Shown: piece by piece, positions 1 through 7,477 of the stretch
Numbering within the stretch: the first letter of the stretch is position 1
How the letters are laid out: each line of letters begins with the position of its first letter
Source of the DNA: Flavobacterium sp.
GTDB lineage: Bacteria > Bacteroidota > Bacteroidia > Flavobacteriales > Flavobacteriaceae
NCBI GenBank assembly: GCA_024709705.1
Contig: JANJWE010000129.1
Span: 1-14,438, forward strand
DNA: 14,438 nucleotides
Direction of reading: 5' to 3'
Program-made: the position numbers and the translations under genes
Notes under the pieces: generated by a model
What the model saw: the letters and a program-made list of their open reading frames with translations, nothing else
Database searches by the model: none
What the model was told of the DNA's origin: nothing

Positions 1-342
1 AATTTTTGGGCCACTTGGTGTGTTCCTTGTGTAAAAGAATTACCTCATTTTGAAAAATTAAATGCAAAATATAAATCAGGGAAGTTTAAAATGTTGTTGG
101 TGAGTTTAGATTTTCCGAAATTAGTAGAATCACGTGTACTACCTTTTGTAAAAAATAAAAATTTGAAGGCCGAAGTTCTTCTTTTAAACGATCCCGATGC
201 CAATTCATGGATAGAGAAAGTAGCCTCTGAATGGTCTGGAGCTATTCCGGCAACTCTGATTTACAAAAATGACAAACGCCAATTTTACGAAAAATCTTTT
301 ACAGAAGAAGAATTAGAATCTGAAATACTCTCTTTTAATTAA
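1..342 (+). CDS. TlpA/thioredoxin-like thiol-disulfide oxidoreductase, C-terminal part (5' end outside window)
   Basis: The reading frame is open from base 1 to the TAA at 340-342, giving 113 visible residues; the start lies upstream of the window. The visible part opens with the thioredoxin active site (N-F-W-A-T-W-C-V-P-C), redox cysteines at visible residues 7 and 10. The later G-A-I-P-A-T-L-I-Y stretch matches the cis-proline loop that faces the active site in thioredoxin folds. The ATG at 91 is internal and would drop the CXXC motif, so it is not the true start. The family reduces or exchanges protein disulfides, often outside the cytoplasm in Bacteroidetes. The missing N-terminus hides whether there is a signal peptide. 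It ends 11 bases before the next gene, so the two are probably co-transcribed. Confidence 0.88.
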   Translation, partial: NFWATWCVPCVKELPHFEKLNAKYKSGKFKMLLVSLDFPKLVESRVLPFVKNKNLKAEVLLLNDPDANSWIEKVASEWSGAIPATLIYKNDKRQFYEKSFTEEELESEILSFN

Positions 343-353
343 AATCAAAAACT

Positions 354-962
354 ATGAAAAAAATTAATTTTACCCTTTTAGTGTTGGCTTTTGCGGTACT
401 GACTTCATTTACTTTGCGAAATGAAAGTGGCTACGAAATTGGTTCTGTTGCAACAGATTTCAATTTAAAAAACATAGACAATAAGAATGTATCATTGAAA
501 GATTTTAAAGATGCAAAAGGCTTTATTGTAATCTTCACCTGTAATCACTGTCCGTATGCAGTAGCCTACGAGGATCGAATACTAGCATTAGATAAAAAAT
601 ACAAAGCATTGGGCTATCCGGTAATTGCCATAAATCCTAACAATCCGGATAAACAAAAAGAAGACAGTTTTGAAAAAATGCAAGTTAGAGCCAAAGAAAA
701 AGGGTTTACTTTTCCGTATCTTTTTGATGACGGTCAAAAAATTTATCCACAATACGGAGCTACAAAAACGCCTCACGTTTATGTTTTACAAAAAACTTCC
801 AAAGGTAACATTGTACAATATATTGGTGCTATAGATGATAATTATTCCGATGAATCAGCTGTTAAAGTAAAATATGTAGAAGATGCGGTAGATGCTCTTT
901 TGAACAACCAAGATGTCAAAATCAAAACGACTAAGGCTATAGGATGTTCTATCAAATTTTAA
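354..962 (+). CDS. Secreted thioredoxin-family protein (PRX_like type, CNHC active site)
   Basis: 202 residues. Residues 1 to about 21 (MKK, then a hydrophobic run) look like a Sec signal peptide, so the protein probably works in the periplasm. The thioredoxin/peroxiredoxin fold follows: a V-A-T-D-F-N-L start, then F-T-C-N-H-C-P-Y with cysteines at 63 and 66, and a T-P cis-proline motif at 139-140. The CNHCPY signature and the C-terminal G-C-S-I-K-F (Cys198) are typical of the PRX_like group of the AhpC/TSA superfamily, whose exact substrate is not known to me. A thiol-dependent redox or peroxide role is inferred from the fold. It lies 11 bases after the TlpA-like gene. The ATG at 354 is preferred because it directly precedes the signal peptide. 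Confidence 0.9.
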   Translation: MKKINFTLLVLAFAVLTSFTLRNESGYEIGSVATDFNLKNIDNKNVSLKDFKDAKGFIVIFTCNHCPYAVAYEDRILALDKKYKALGYPVIAINPNNPDKQKEDSFEKMQVRAKEKGFTFPYLFDDGQKIYPQYGATKTPHVYVLQKTSKGNIVQYIGAIDDNYSDESAVKVKYVEDAVDALLNNQDVKIKTTKAIGCSIKF

Positions 963-1011
963 AATAAAGTTATTTTTTTTTCGTTACCTAGACAAACAAA
1001 ACACAAATCAA

Positions 1012-1326
1012 ATGAACTTAACACAAGAAGATTGGTGGAATCGACTTCAAAAGGATTCTTCTGCTGTAATATTAGATGTTCGAACACAAGATGAAGTAGA
1101 ACGAGGTATTATTCCGAATTCCATTAATATTGATATTTACAAAGGACAAGGATTTATTTATCAGTTGGAAGAACTGGATAAGTCTAAAAATTACTATGTA
1201 TATTGTCATGCCGGAGCTCGTAGTGCCAAAGCTTGTGAAATAATGAATCAATTGGGATTTGAAACAACGTACAATTTGATAGGTGGAATTTCGGAGTGGA
1301 AGGGACCGATAGAAGAAGCTGTATAA
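1012..1326 (+). CDS. Single-domain rhodanese-like protein
   Basis: 104 residues, the length of a lone rhodanese domain. Visible hallmarks are L-D-V-R-T (residues 21-25, the CH2A-type motif), G-x-I-P-N-S-I-N, and the active-site loop C-H-A-G-A-R-S starting at Cys65, followed by G-G-I-S-E-W-K near the end. The six-residue loop after the cysteine is the length expected of a sulfurtransferase that carries persulfide sulfur rather than of an arsenate reductase or phosphatase. There is no signal peptide, so it should be cytoplasmic. A 49-base AT-rich gap separates it from the PRX-like gene. The next gene encodes a DUF2892 membrane domain, which is fused to a rhodanese in E. coli YgaP, so the two proteins may act together. 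The donor and acceptor of sulfur are unknown. Confidence 0.92.
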   Translation: MNLTQEDWWNRLQKDSSAVILDVRTQDEVERGIIPNSINIDIYKGQGFIYQLEELDKSKNYYVYCHAGARSAKACEIMNQLGFETTYNLIGGISEWKGPIEEAV

Positions 1327-1377
1327 TTTTTTCTGTATAATATTTTTTTGTAATTTTAACAAACTAAATTCAAAATT

Positions 1378-1590
1378 ATGAAAAGAAATATAGGTAATAC
1401 AGATCGTTTCGTAAGAATTATTTTCGGGATTATACTTTTAATTTTGGTTATGTCCGGTGCTCTAGAAAACGCCACTTTAAGATGGATTATTTTGGGAGTG
1501 AGTTCAATACTCATTATAACCTCATTCCTAACATTTTGTCCACTGTATGTACTTTTAGGTAAAAACACATGTGAAGTAAAGAAAAGATAA
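1378..1590 (+). CDS. DUF2892 family small inner-membrane protein (YgaP transmembrane-domain-like)
   Basis: 70 residues. The N-terminal N-I-G-N-T-D-R-F-V-R-I-I-F-G pattern is the usual opening of DUF2892 proteins. Two hydrophobic helices follow (about residues 12-28 and 34-53), and the C-terminal part C-P-L-Y-V-L-L-G-K-N-T-C holds a cysteine pair (54 and 65) that is common in this family. In YgaP the same two-helix module anchors a rhodanese domain in the inner membrane. Here the rhodanese is the separate gene 51 bases upstream, and a terminator directly follows this gene. Function beyond membrane anchoring or sulfur relay is not known. Its size and strong family look make a false ORF unlikely, although it overlaps an antisense frame of similar length. 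Confidence 0.88.
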   Translation: MKRNIGNTDRFVRIIFGIILLILVMSGALENATLRWIILGVSSILIITSFLTFCPLYVLLGKNTCEVKKR

Positions 1591-1597
1591 GAAATTG

Positions 1598-1622
1598 AGC
1601 CACTAATTTTAGTGGCTTTTTT
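1598..1622 (+). terminator. Intrinsic terminator after the DUF2892 gene
   Basis: An 8-bp perfect stem (agccacta at 1598-1605, tagtggct at 1610-1617) with a 4-base loop is followed by a T run to 1622. It starts 8 bases after the stop codon and separates the redox cluster from nadC. Confidence 0.85.
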
Positions 1623-1658
1623 ATTGCCTCATACTTTTCTAAAATCAATTCCTTTTGT

Positions 1659-1666
1659 TATTTTAG
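1659..1666 (+). promoter_or_regulatory. Possible -7 element for the nadC-yihY-priA operon
   Basis: TATTTTAG matches five of the six fixed positions of the Bacteroidetes -7 consensus TAnnTTTG and lies 21 bases before the upstream ATG of nadC, just after the preceding terminator. No TTG stands at the usual distance upstream, so the assignment rests on position and one element only. Confidence 0.3.
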
Positions 1667-1687
1667 CGATATCATAAAATATATCCC

Positions 1688-2545
1688 ATGATAAGCGAAA
1701 TAGCCTTTAAAAGAGAGTTAGTTTTAATTATAGAAAACTGAATAAGAGAAGATATAGGCCCCGGTGATTACAGTTCGTTGGCATGTATACCCTCATCAGC
1801 TGTAGGAAAAGCGAAGTTGCTGGTTAAGGATAAAGGTGTAATTGCAGGAGTAGAGTTTGCCCAAATGATTTTTAAAAAGGTCGATTCTTCTCTGGAAGTT
1901 GAAGTTTTAATTCAAGATGGGAGTTTTGTTAATTATGGGGATGTAGTTTTTCATGTGAAAGGAAGTTCCCAATCGATATTAAAAGCCGAAAGATTGGTTC
2001 TTAATTCTATGCAACGTATGAGTGCTATTGCAACCAAAACTCAAAAATATGTAGAGTTACTGAAAGGTACTCAAACTAAAATATTAGATACTCGAAAAAC
2101 AACTCCCGGGTTTAGAGCTGCAGAAAAATGGGCGGTACGAATAGGAGGTGGCGAAAACCATCGTTTTGCACTTTACGACATGATTATGCTAAAAGACAAT
2201 CACAACGATTTTGCCGGAGGAATAGCAGAAGCTATACAGAAAACCAAATCCTATTTATTGGAACACAATTTGGATTTAAAAATTATTGTTGAAGCCCGAA
2301 ATTTGCAAGAAGTTGACACAATAGTAAAATGCGGTGGGGTTTATCGAATTTTATTAGATAATTTTGATTTTGAAACCACTCGTGAAGCAGTAAAACGTAT
2401 TGGTAATCATTGTTTAACAGAAAGTTCCGGAAATATCAATGAAAACACCATTCGAAGTTATGCCGAATGTGGCGTTAATTACATTTCTTCGGGAGCTTTA
2501 ACGCATTCGGTTTACAATATGGATTTGAGTTTAAAAGCCTTTTAA
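1688..2545 (+). CDS. nadC: Nicotinate-nucleotide pyrophosphorylase (carboxylating), interrupted by an in-frame TGA at codon 18
   Basis: NadC (quinolinate phosphoribosyltransferase) makes nicotinate mononucleotide from quinolinate and PRPP in de novo NAD synthesis. The frame from ATG 1688 to TAA 2545 spans 286 codons including the stop, the usual family length. It reads M-I-S-E-I-A-F-K..., then TGA at 1739-1741, then I-R-E-D-I-G-P-G-D, the conserved N-terminal motif, and the normal body. Clear catalytic segments are D-T-R-K-T-T-P-G, G-G-G-E-N-H-R and L-K-D-N-H, with I-V-E-A-R and S-S-G-A-L-T-H later. The frame is the same on both sides of the TGA, so this is a substitution, not a frameshift. 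The first standard start after the stop is TTG 1778, which would lose the E-D-I-G-x-G-D motif. Sequencing error, nonsense mutation and a rare start are all possible. yihY follows after 14 bases. Confidence 0.85.
1739..1741 (+). other. In-frame TGA stop codon inside nadC
   Basis: The codon lies between I-I-E-N and I-R-E-D-I-G, both recognisable NadC sequence in one frame. A single base change from TCA, TGG, TGT, TTA, GGA or AGA would explain it. TGA appears to be a normal stop here, since the nuclease gene at 10646 ends with it, so a recoded genetic code is unlikely. Confidence 0.9.
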
Positions 2546-2559
2546 AAACCTCTTTTTTC

Positions 2560-3486
2560 ATGTCGCTGGATATAGAACAACAACTCGATAAAATCCCTGT
2601 AGTGCGTAATTTGGTTCGTTTTGCTCAACGTATTAAATTACCGTGGTTAGAAGGATTGTCGTTCTACGATTTAATCGAATTGTATGTAATAGGTATAGCC
2701 AAAGGAGCTTTTTCTTACAGAGCCGGAGCCATAGCCTTTAGTTTTTTTATGGCTTTGTTTCCGTTTGCATTATTTATTTTAAATCTTATTCCCTACATTC
2801 CTATAGAAGGATTTCAGGATGATTTTTTAAAATTTGTAGAAAACAGTGTACCACCCAACACTTACGAAGCTATAAAATCTATTATAGATGATATTCTTAA
2901 TAACAGTTATAAAGGCTTACTTTCATCGGGTTTCATTTTATCTATTTTTTTAATGACCAATGGGATTAATGCCATTTTAGGCGGATTTGAAACCTCTTAT
3001 CACATCACAATCAACAGAAGTTTTATCAGACAGTACCTTATTGCATTGGGTATGTCTATACTTTTTTCCGTTATTTTATTGGTAACTGTAGCTTCTATAG
3101 TAATTTCAGAAGTGATTATAGTTAAAATTCAATTGCATCAAATTTTAACTACTGATACCTCTTTTGTAGAAATGATTCGATATGGTTTTGTTATTGTAAT
3201 GATATTAACAACCACTTCGTTACTTTTTAAATTTGGAACCAAACAAACTTCAAAAATTGCTTTCATTAGCATAGGCTCAGTATTTACTACGTTATTAATA
3301 TTGCTTTCTTCTTATATTTTTGGGATTTATGTAGTTAAATTTGCCAAATACAATGAGTTGTATGGGTCTATAGGAACGTTATTAATTTTGATGTTTTACA
3401 TATGGATTAATTGTATGATTTTGTTGCTCGGTTTTGAATTAAATGCCACAATAAATAAATTGAAAAGGCGAAATCTTTATGATTAA
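2560..3486 (+). CDS. YihY/virulence factor BrkB family integral membrane protein
   Basis: 308 residues with about six hydrophobic segments, near 55-80, 118-138, 160-187, 205-222, 232-256 and 266-292. The conserved S-Y-R-A-G-A-I-A-F-S-F-F-M-A-L-F-P block at the first membrane segment is the hallmark of this family, and G-S-I-G-T-L-L-I-L-M-F-Y-I-W-I-N near the last one is equally typical. E. coli YihY was once called ribonuclease BN, a name that has been withdrawn; no nuclease motif is visible here. The transported substrate, if any, is unknown. It lies 14 bases after nadC and 21 bases before priA on the same strand, so an operon is likely, with no obvious functional link between its members. 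Confidence 0.93.
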   Translation: MSLDIEQQLDKIPVVRNLVRFAQRIKLPWLEGLSFYDLIELYVIGIAKGAFSYRAGAIAFSFFMALFPFALFILNLIPYIPIEGFQDDFLKFVENSVPPNTYEAIKSIIDDILNNSYKGLLSSGFILSIFLMTNGINAILGGFETSYHITINRSFIRQYLIALGMSILFSVILLVTVASIVISEVIIVKIQLHQILTTDTSFVEMIRYGFVIVMILTTTSLLFKFGTKQTSKIAFISIGSVFTTLLILLSSYIFGIYVVKFAKYNELYGSIGTLLILMFYIWINCMILLLGFELNATINKLKRRNLYD

Positions 3487-3507
3487 ATCCTGAAATAAGA
3501 AAAATAT

Positions 3508-5958
3508 ATGCCTTACTTTGTTGAAGTTATATTACCCCTTGCTTTAGATAAAACGTTTACGTACAGTATATCTCAGGCCGAGTTTCATTTCATTAAACCC
3601 GGAATGCGAATTGCTGTTCCGTTTGGTAAAAATAAAATCTACACCGCATTGGCTAAAGAAACCCACGAAAGGGTACCTGCATTGTATGAAGCCAAAGAAA
3701 TTCATCAAATACTCGATGAGACTCCGATTGTCAATACCATACAGTTGCAACTATGGGATTGGATTGCCAGCTATTATATGTGCAGTTTGGGTGAAGTTTA
3801 CCGAGCGGCATTGCCCAACGGATTTATTTTGGAGAGTGAAACCATCATAACATTGAGCTCCAATTCAAAATATGAAGTTTCGGACCTGAATGACGATGAG
3901 TATTTGATTTTAGAGGCCTTACAGCAACAAAGTTCATTAAAAGTTAATGATATCAGCTCCATTTTAAACAAAAAAAATGTAGTCTCAGTATTGCAAAAAA
4001 TGCTTTCAAAAAATATTATTTCATTACAAGAGGAACTCTATGAAAATTACAAGCCGAAATTGGTAAAATATATCAGACTTCACGACAGTTTTAAGTCTGA
4101 TGCTACTCTCAATTCTTTTCTCCAAAATGTAAAATCTGAAAAACAAAAGAAACTCGTATTGGCTTTTTTTCAATTGAAAGGAATTGATAAAAATCCGATT
4201 TCAATTAAGAAAATTTTAGAGTATTCAAATCAAAGTAAAGCTATTTTAAACAAGTTAATAGAACTTCAGGTTTTTGAGGAATATACTTTAACTCAAGATC
4301 GAACAGATTTTGTAAGTGATGGTATTAAGGATAATTTTGAATTAAGTAAAACCCAACAAACTGCTTACTTTCAAATTAAGGATGCTTTTGAATCTAAAGA
4401 TATTTGTTTGCTTCATGGGGTTACTTCAAGTGGAAAAACCGAGATTTACAGTAAGTTAATTCAAGAAACCCTACTTGAAGGCAAACAAGTTTTATTTTTA
4501 TTACCCGAAATAGCTTTAACCACACAATTGGTTTCCCGATTGAGAAAGTTTTTTGGAAACCAAGTTGCTGTTTTTCATTCCAAATACAACTCAAACGAAA
4601 GGGTAGAGGTATGGAATCAAGTTTTACATAGTTCAGAAAAAGCACAAGTTGTTATTGGGGCACGATCGGCACTGTTTTTACCTTTTTCTAACCTGGGATT
4701 AATTATAGTAGATGAAGAGCACGAACAAAATTTTAAACAAACCGATCCGGCTCCTAGGTATCATGCCCGCGATACCGTAACAGTTTTGGCAAAGTTTCAT
4801 CAATCAAAGGTTCTTTTAGGTTCGGCAACTCCAAGTTTAGAATCGTATTATAATATTAAAAATCAAAAATACGCACTCGTCGAACTTACAGAGCGATACA
4901 ACCACACACCACTTCCGGAAGTTCTTTTGATAGATTTAAAAGATAAATACTTCCGAAAAAAAATGAAAGGTCATTTTAGTGATGTTTTAGTAGATGAAAT
5001 TGCATCAGCTTTGGCATTAGGTGAACAAGTTATTCTTTTCCAAAATAGAAGGGGATATGCCCCTTTACTGGAATGTATGACTTGTGGCCATGTACCTCAG
5101 TGTCCCAATTGTGATGTGAGTTTAACTTATCACAAATTTAAAAATCAACTAAGATGTCATTACTGCGGTCATTCGATAGCCAAACCAACCCATTGTCACG
5201 CTTGTTCTAGTGTAGATTTAACAACCAAAGGTTTTGGTACCGAACAAATTGAAATGGAATTAGCTTCTCTTTTTCCCAATAAAAATGTTTTTAGAATGGA
5301 TCAAGACACGACAAGAGGCAAGTTTGGATATGAAAAAATAATTGATAAATTTCAAAACCAAGAAATAGATATCTTGGTTGGAACTCAAATGTTAGCCAAG
5401 GGTTTAGATTTTAGTAATGTGAGTTTAGTAGGGATTTTAAATGCGGATAATATGCTTTATTTTCCTGATTTTAGGGCTTTTGAACGAAGTTTTCAAATGA
5501 TGGTTCAAGTTTCAGGAAGAGCCGGCAGAGCTGATAAAAGAGGTAAAGTCGTGATACAAACCTACAATCCTAATCACAATACAATTCAACAGGTTGCCTA
5601 CAACAACTATAAAGCCATGTATGAAGAACAATTGTATGAACGTCAGATTTTCAAATATCCGCCCTATTATAAATTGATAAAGATTACGCTTAAGCACAGA
5701 GACTTTGACAAAGTCAAAGAAAGTGCACAATGGTTGGCTCAAGTACTAAAACAACATCTCACAACACCGGTATTGGGACCTGAAGAACCCTCTGTCAATA
5801 AAATACGTAATGAATATATCAGAACATTAATGATTAAAATTCCGGAAACAGTTTCAGTGGTCCAAACAAAAAAAACTATTCAGAAAGTACTGAATAGTTT
5901 TGATGTTATTTCGCAATATAGGTCTGTTAAGCTAGTAGTAAATGTTGATGTTCTGTAG
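3508..5958 (+). CDS. priA: Primosomal protein N' (replication restart helicase PriA)
   Basis: 816 residues, longer than the 732 of E. coli PriA. PriA is a 3'-5' DNA helicase that recognises stalled forks and reloads the replisome. The N-terminal DNA-binding domain starts with Y-F-V-E-V-I-L-P-L-A. Helicase motifs follow in order: Walker A G-V-T-S-S-G-K-T (304-311), D-E-E-H (402-405), G-S-A-T-P-S (438-443), and Q-V-S-G-R-A-G-R (667-674). Between the helicase lobes lie the eight zinc-binding cysteines at 523, 526, 532, 535, 550, 553, 563 and 566, all present. The extra length seems to lie mostly before the helicase core. It ends 2 bases from the convergent LytTR regulator gene, and its last 30 codons contain that gene's probable terminator. 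Confidence 0.97.
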   Translation: MPYFVEVILPLALDKTFTYSISQAEFHFIKPGMRIAVPFGKNKIYTALAKETHERVPALYEAKEIHQILDETPIVNTIQLQLWDWIASYYMCSLGEVYRAALPNGFILESETIITLSSNSKYEVSDLNDDEYLILEALQQQSSLKVNDISSILNKKNVVSVLQKMLSKNIISLQEELYENYKPKLVKYIRLHDSFKSDATLNSFLQNVKSEKQKKLVLAFFQLKGIDKNPISIKKILEYSNQSKAILNKLIELQVFEEYTLTQDRTDFVSDGIKDNFELSKTQQTAYFQIKDAFESKDICLLHGVTSSGKTEIYSKLIQETLLEGKQVLFLLPEIALTTQLVSRLRKFFGNQVAVFHSKYNSNERVEVWNQVLHSSEKAQVVIGARSALFLPFSNLGLIIVDEEHEQNFKQTDPAPRYHARDTVTVLAKFHQSKVLLGSATPSLESYYNIKNQKYALVELTERYNHTPLPEVLLIDLKDKYFRKKMKGHFSDVLVDEIASALALGEQVILFQNRRGYAPLLECMTCGHVPQCPNCDVSLTYHKFKNQLRCHYCGHSIAKPTHCHACSSVDLTTKGFGTEQIEMELASLFPNKNVFRMDQDTTRGKFGYEKIIDKFQNQEIDILVGTQMLAKGLDFSNVSLVGILNADNMLYFPDFRAFERSFQMMVQVSGRAGRADKRGKVVIQTYNPNHNTIQQVAYNNYKAMYEEQLYERQIFKYPPYYKLIKITLKHRDFDKVKESAQWLAQVLKQHLTTPVLGPEEPSVNKIRNEYIRTLMIKIPETVSVVQTKKTIQKVLNSFDVISQYRSVKLVVNVDVL
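5868..5901 (-). terminator. Probable terminator of the LytTR regulator gene, inside the priA coding region
   Basis: A 12-bp perfect stem (5872-5883 with 5890-5901) and a 6-base loop. Read on the minus strand it is followed by a run of eight U (complement of 5868-5875, overlapping the stem base), the form of an intrinsic terminator. It lies 60 bases beyond the regulator's stop codon. On the plus strand only four T follow, so it should be weak or inactive in that direction. Confidence 0.7.
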
Positions 5959-5960
5959 TT

Positions 5961-6656
5961 TTAAGCAATTGCTAAAGCTTTTTTCAAATCATCTTTTTTA
6001 TTTCGGCTTAACGGAATTTTAGTAACTCCAATCTCGGCAAATTTACTGTTGAAACGTTCAATCTTGTCAATATTTACAATAAATGACTTGTGAACTCGTA
6101 GAAAACGATCTTTAGACAAGTCATTTTCAAATGATTTCATAGTAGAAAGCACTAAATTACTGTCTTCATCCGTTACAACTTTTACATAATCACCATAAGC
6201 TTCAATCCATTTAATTTTGGAAGTGTAAACTTTTAATTTTTTCAGATTGCTTTTAATGAAAATATAATCTCCTTCTTCTTCGGTTACTTCATGACGCAAT
6301 TTATGCATATCCATGGCACGCTTTACAGCAGAGTCAAAACGATCTACAGAAATAGGTTTTTGTAAGTAATCCGTGGCATCATAATCAAAAGCTTTTACGG
6401 CATAGTCAGCTTTGGATGTGATGAAGATAATTTGAGGCTTTATTTTTAATCCATCCAAGAAATCAAAGCCATTGATAATAGGCATTTCGATGTCAAGGAA
6501 AATTAAATCAACCGAGTGTATAGACATACAACTCTTGGCCTCGATAGCATTAGAAAAATCACCTACAAGATTGAGATTTTGGTGATTATTTACTAACTTG
6601 GTGATGATCATCCTTTGGATGGAACTATCATCAACTACGACACAATTTAGTTTCAT
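5961..6656 (-). CDS. LytTR-family DNA-binding response regulator
   Basis: 231 residues from the ATG at 6654-6656. The receiver domain (about 1-120) shows the acidic pair D9-D10, the phospho-acceptor D55 in I-F-L-D-I-E-M-P, S80 and the K99-P100 pair, so it looks fully phosphorylatable. A LytTR DNA-binding domain fills about 130-231 (I-E-A-Y-G-D-Y-V, then F-L-R-V-H-K-S-F-I-V-N). Such regulators act as transcription factors, usually paired with a membrane histidine kinase of the LytS/YehU type; none is adjacent, so it is an orphan here. An upstream ATG at 6698 would add 14 residues but lies before the predicted transcription start, so it is rejected. The gene converges on priA and diverges from rpsF. 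Confidence 0.93.
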   Translation of the reverse strand: MKLNCVVVDDSSIQRMIITKLVNNHQNLNLVGDFSNAIEAKSCMSIHSVDLIFLDIEMPIINGFDFLDGLKIKPQIIFITSKADYAVKAFDYDATDYLQKPISVDRFDSAVKRAMDMHKLRHEVTEEEGDYIFIKSNLKKLKVYTSKIKWIEAYGDYVKVVTDEDSNLVLSTMKSFENDLSKDRFLRVHKSFIVNIDKIERFNSKFAEIGVTKIPLSRNKKDDLKKALAIA

Positions 6657-6684
6657 AATTCGATTTATTATAGATTTGGTGAAA

Positions 6685-6692
6685 CAAACATA
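6685..6692 (-). promoter_or_regulatory. -7 promoter element of the LytTR regulator gene
   Basis: Read on the minus strand the bases are TATGTTTG, an exact match to TAnnTTTG, 28 bases before the chosen ATG. The -33 position is poor: the nearest match is TTA after a 21-base spacer (6714-6716). The site supports the start at 6656. Confidence 0.55.
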
Positions 6693-6763
6693 GTGCATTT
6701 CATCGATAAAAACTAATTTTTTTCGAACTTTTTTACCTTATGTCGATTATTTGTGCACTTTGC

Positions 6764-6793
6764 TTGTTTATTCAATTATATTTTCTACTTTTG
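6764..6793 (+). promoter_or_regulatory. Promoter of the rpsF-rpsR-rplI operon
   Basis: TTG at 6764-6766, a 19-base spacer, then TACTTTTG at 6786-6793, a full match to the Bacteroidetes sigma-A consensus. Transcription should start a few bases downstream, leaving a leader of roughly 25-30 bases before rpsF. This excludes upstream in-frame starts for rpsF. Confidence 0.78.
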
Positions 6794-6825
6794 CACCCAA
6801 TTTAACAATTTTAAAGTATTACATT

Positions 6826-7164
6826 ATGAATCATTATGAAGCTGTTTTCATCTTGAATCCCGTTTTATCTGAGCAGCAGGTAAAGGAAACAGTAAGCAAA
6901 TTTGAAGATTTCCTTACTTCCAAAGGGGCAGAGATGGTATCCAAAGAGGATTGGGGCTTAAAAAAATTAGCCTATGAAATCCAACACAAAAAAAGTGGTT
7001 TTTATCACTTGTTTGAATTCAAAGCTCCTGCAGATGCAATTTTAAGTTTTGAAACTGAACTTAGACGTGACGAAAGAATTATGCGTTTCTTAACTGTTAG
7101 TTTAGATAAACACGCTATTTCTTGGGCAGAAAGAAGAAGAGAAAAATTAAAAGTTAAAGCATAA
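6826..7164 (+). CDS. rpsF: 30S ribosomal protein S6
   Basis: 112 residues from ATG 6826. The N-terminus [12 protein letters not shown] is the normal bS6 opening, and later blocks such as [10 protein letters not shown] and [10 protein letters not shown] are family hallmarks. S6 binds the central domain of 16S rRNA together with S18, whose gene follows after 5 bases. An in-frame TTG further upstream (6751) would add 25 residues, but it precedes the promoter, so it cannot be on the transcript. The leader is short and shows no obvious hairpin, so I see no candidate for the S6:S18 leader element known from other phyla. Confidence 0.97.
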   Translation: MNHYEAVFILNPVLSEQQVKETVSKFEDFLTSKGAEMVSKEDWGLKKLAYEIQHKKSGFYHLFEFKAPADAILSFETELRRDERIMRFLTVSLDKHAISWAERRREKLKVKA

Positions 7165-7169
7165 GTAAT

Positions 7170-7466
7170 ATGTCAACAATCGAGCAATCAGCTAAAGGAA
7201 AAAAAGAAGGAGATATCAGATATCTTACTCCTTTAAATATAGATACGAATAAGACAAAAAAATATTGTCGTTTCAAAAAATCAGGCATTAAATATGTTGA
7301 TTACAAAGACCCGGATTTTTTATTGAAATTCGTTAATGAACAAGGTAAAATTCTTCCTAGAAGATTAACCGGAACGTCATTAAAATACCAAAGAAAAGTG
7401 TCTGTAGCTGTAAAAAGAGCAAGACATTTAGCTTTAATGCCTTATGTGGCAGATTTATTAAAATAA
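7170..7466 (+). CDS. rpsR: 30S ribosomal protein S18
   Basis: 98 residues. The bS18 core is clear: [17 protein letters not shown], then [15 protein letters not shown] and [14 protein letters not shown]. The N-terminal extension of about 30 residues (rich in K, E and G) is longer than in E. coli but common in Bacteroidetes. It assembles with S6 on the 30S platform. The gene starts 5 bases after rpsF and is followed by a structured 61-base gap before rplI. Confidence 0.97.
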   Translation: MSTIEQSAKGKKEGDIRYLTPLNIDTNKTKKYCRFKKSGIKYVDYKDPDFLLKFVNEQGKILPRRLTGTSLKYQRKVSVAVKRARHLALMPYVADLLK

Positions 7467-7477
7467 TTATTAATTAA

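Noticed and set aside
963..1011. Terminator or promoter between the PRX-like and rhodanese genes
   Set aside because: The gap has long T and A runs but no stable stem and no TAnnTTTG match, so I cannot support either.
1072..1362. Open frames on the minus strand opposite the rhodanese and DUF2892 genes (also 1356-1568)
   Set aside because: They are shadows of well-recognised plus-strand genes; their translations are rich in runs of I, F, L and S and show no domain.
1739..1741. UGA read as tryptophan throughout the genome (altered genetic code)
   Set aside because: The other genes show no internal TGA, and the nuclease gene ends in TGA exactly where the next gene starts. A local mutation or error is simpler.
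5964..5990. Terminator for priA around the palindrome AGCAATTGCT
   Set aside because: The palindrome leaves no room for a loop, and alternative pairings give only about four base pairs before the T run. It also lies in the coding end of the LytTR gene.
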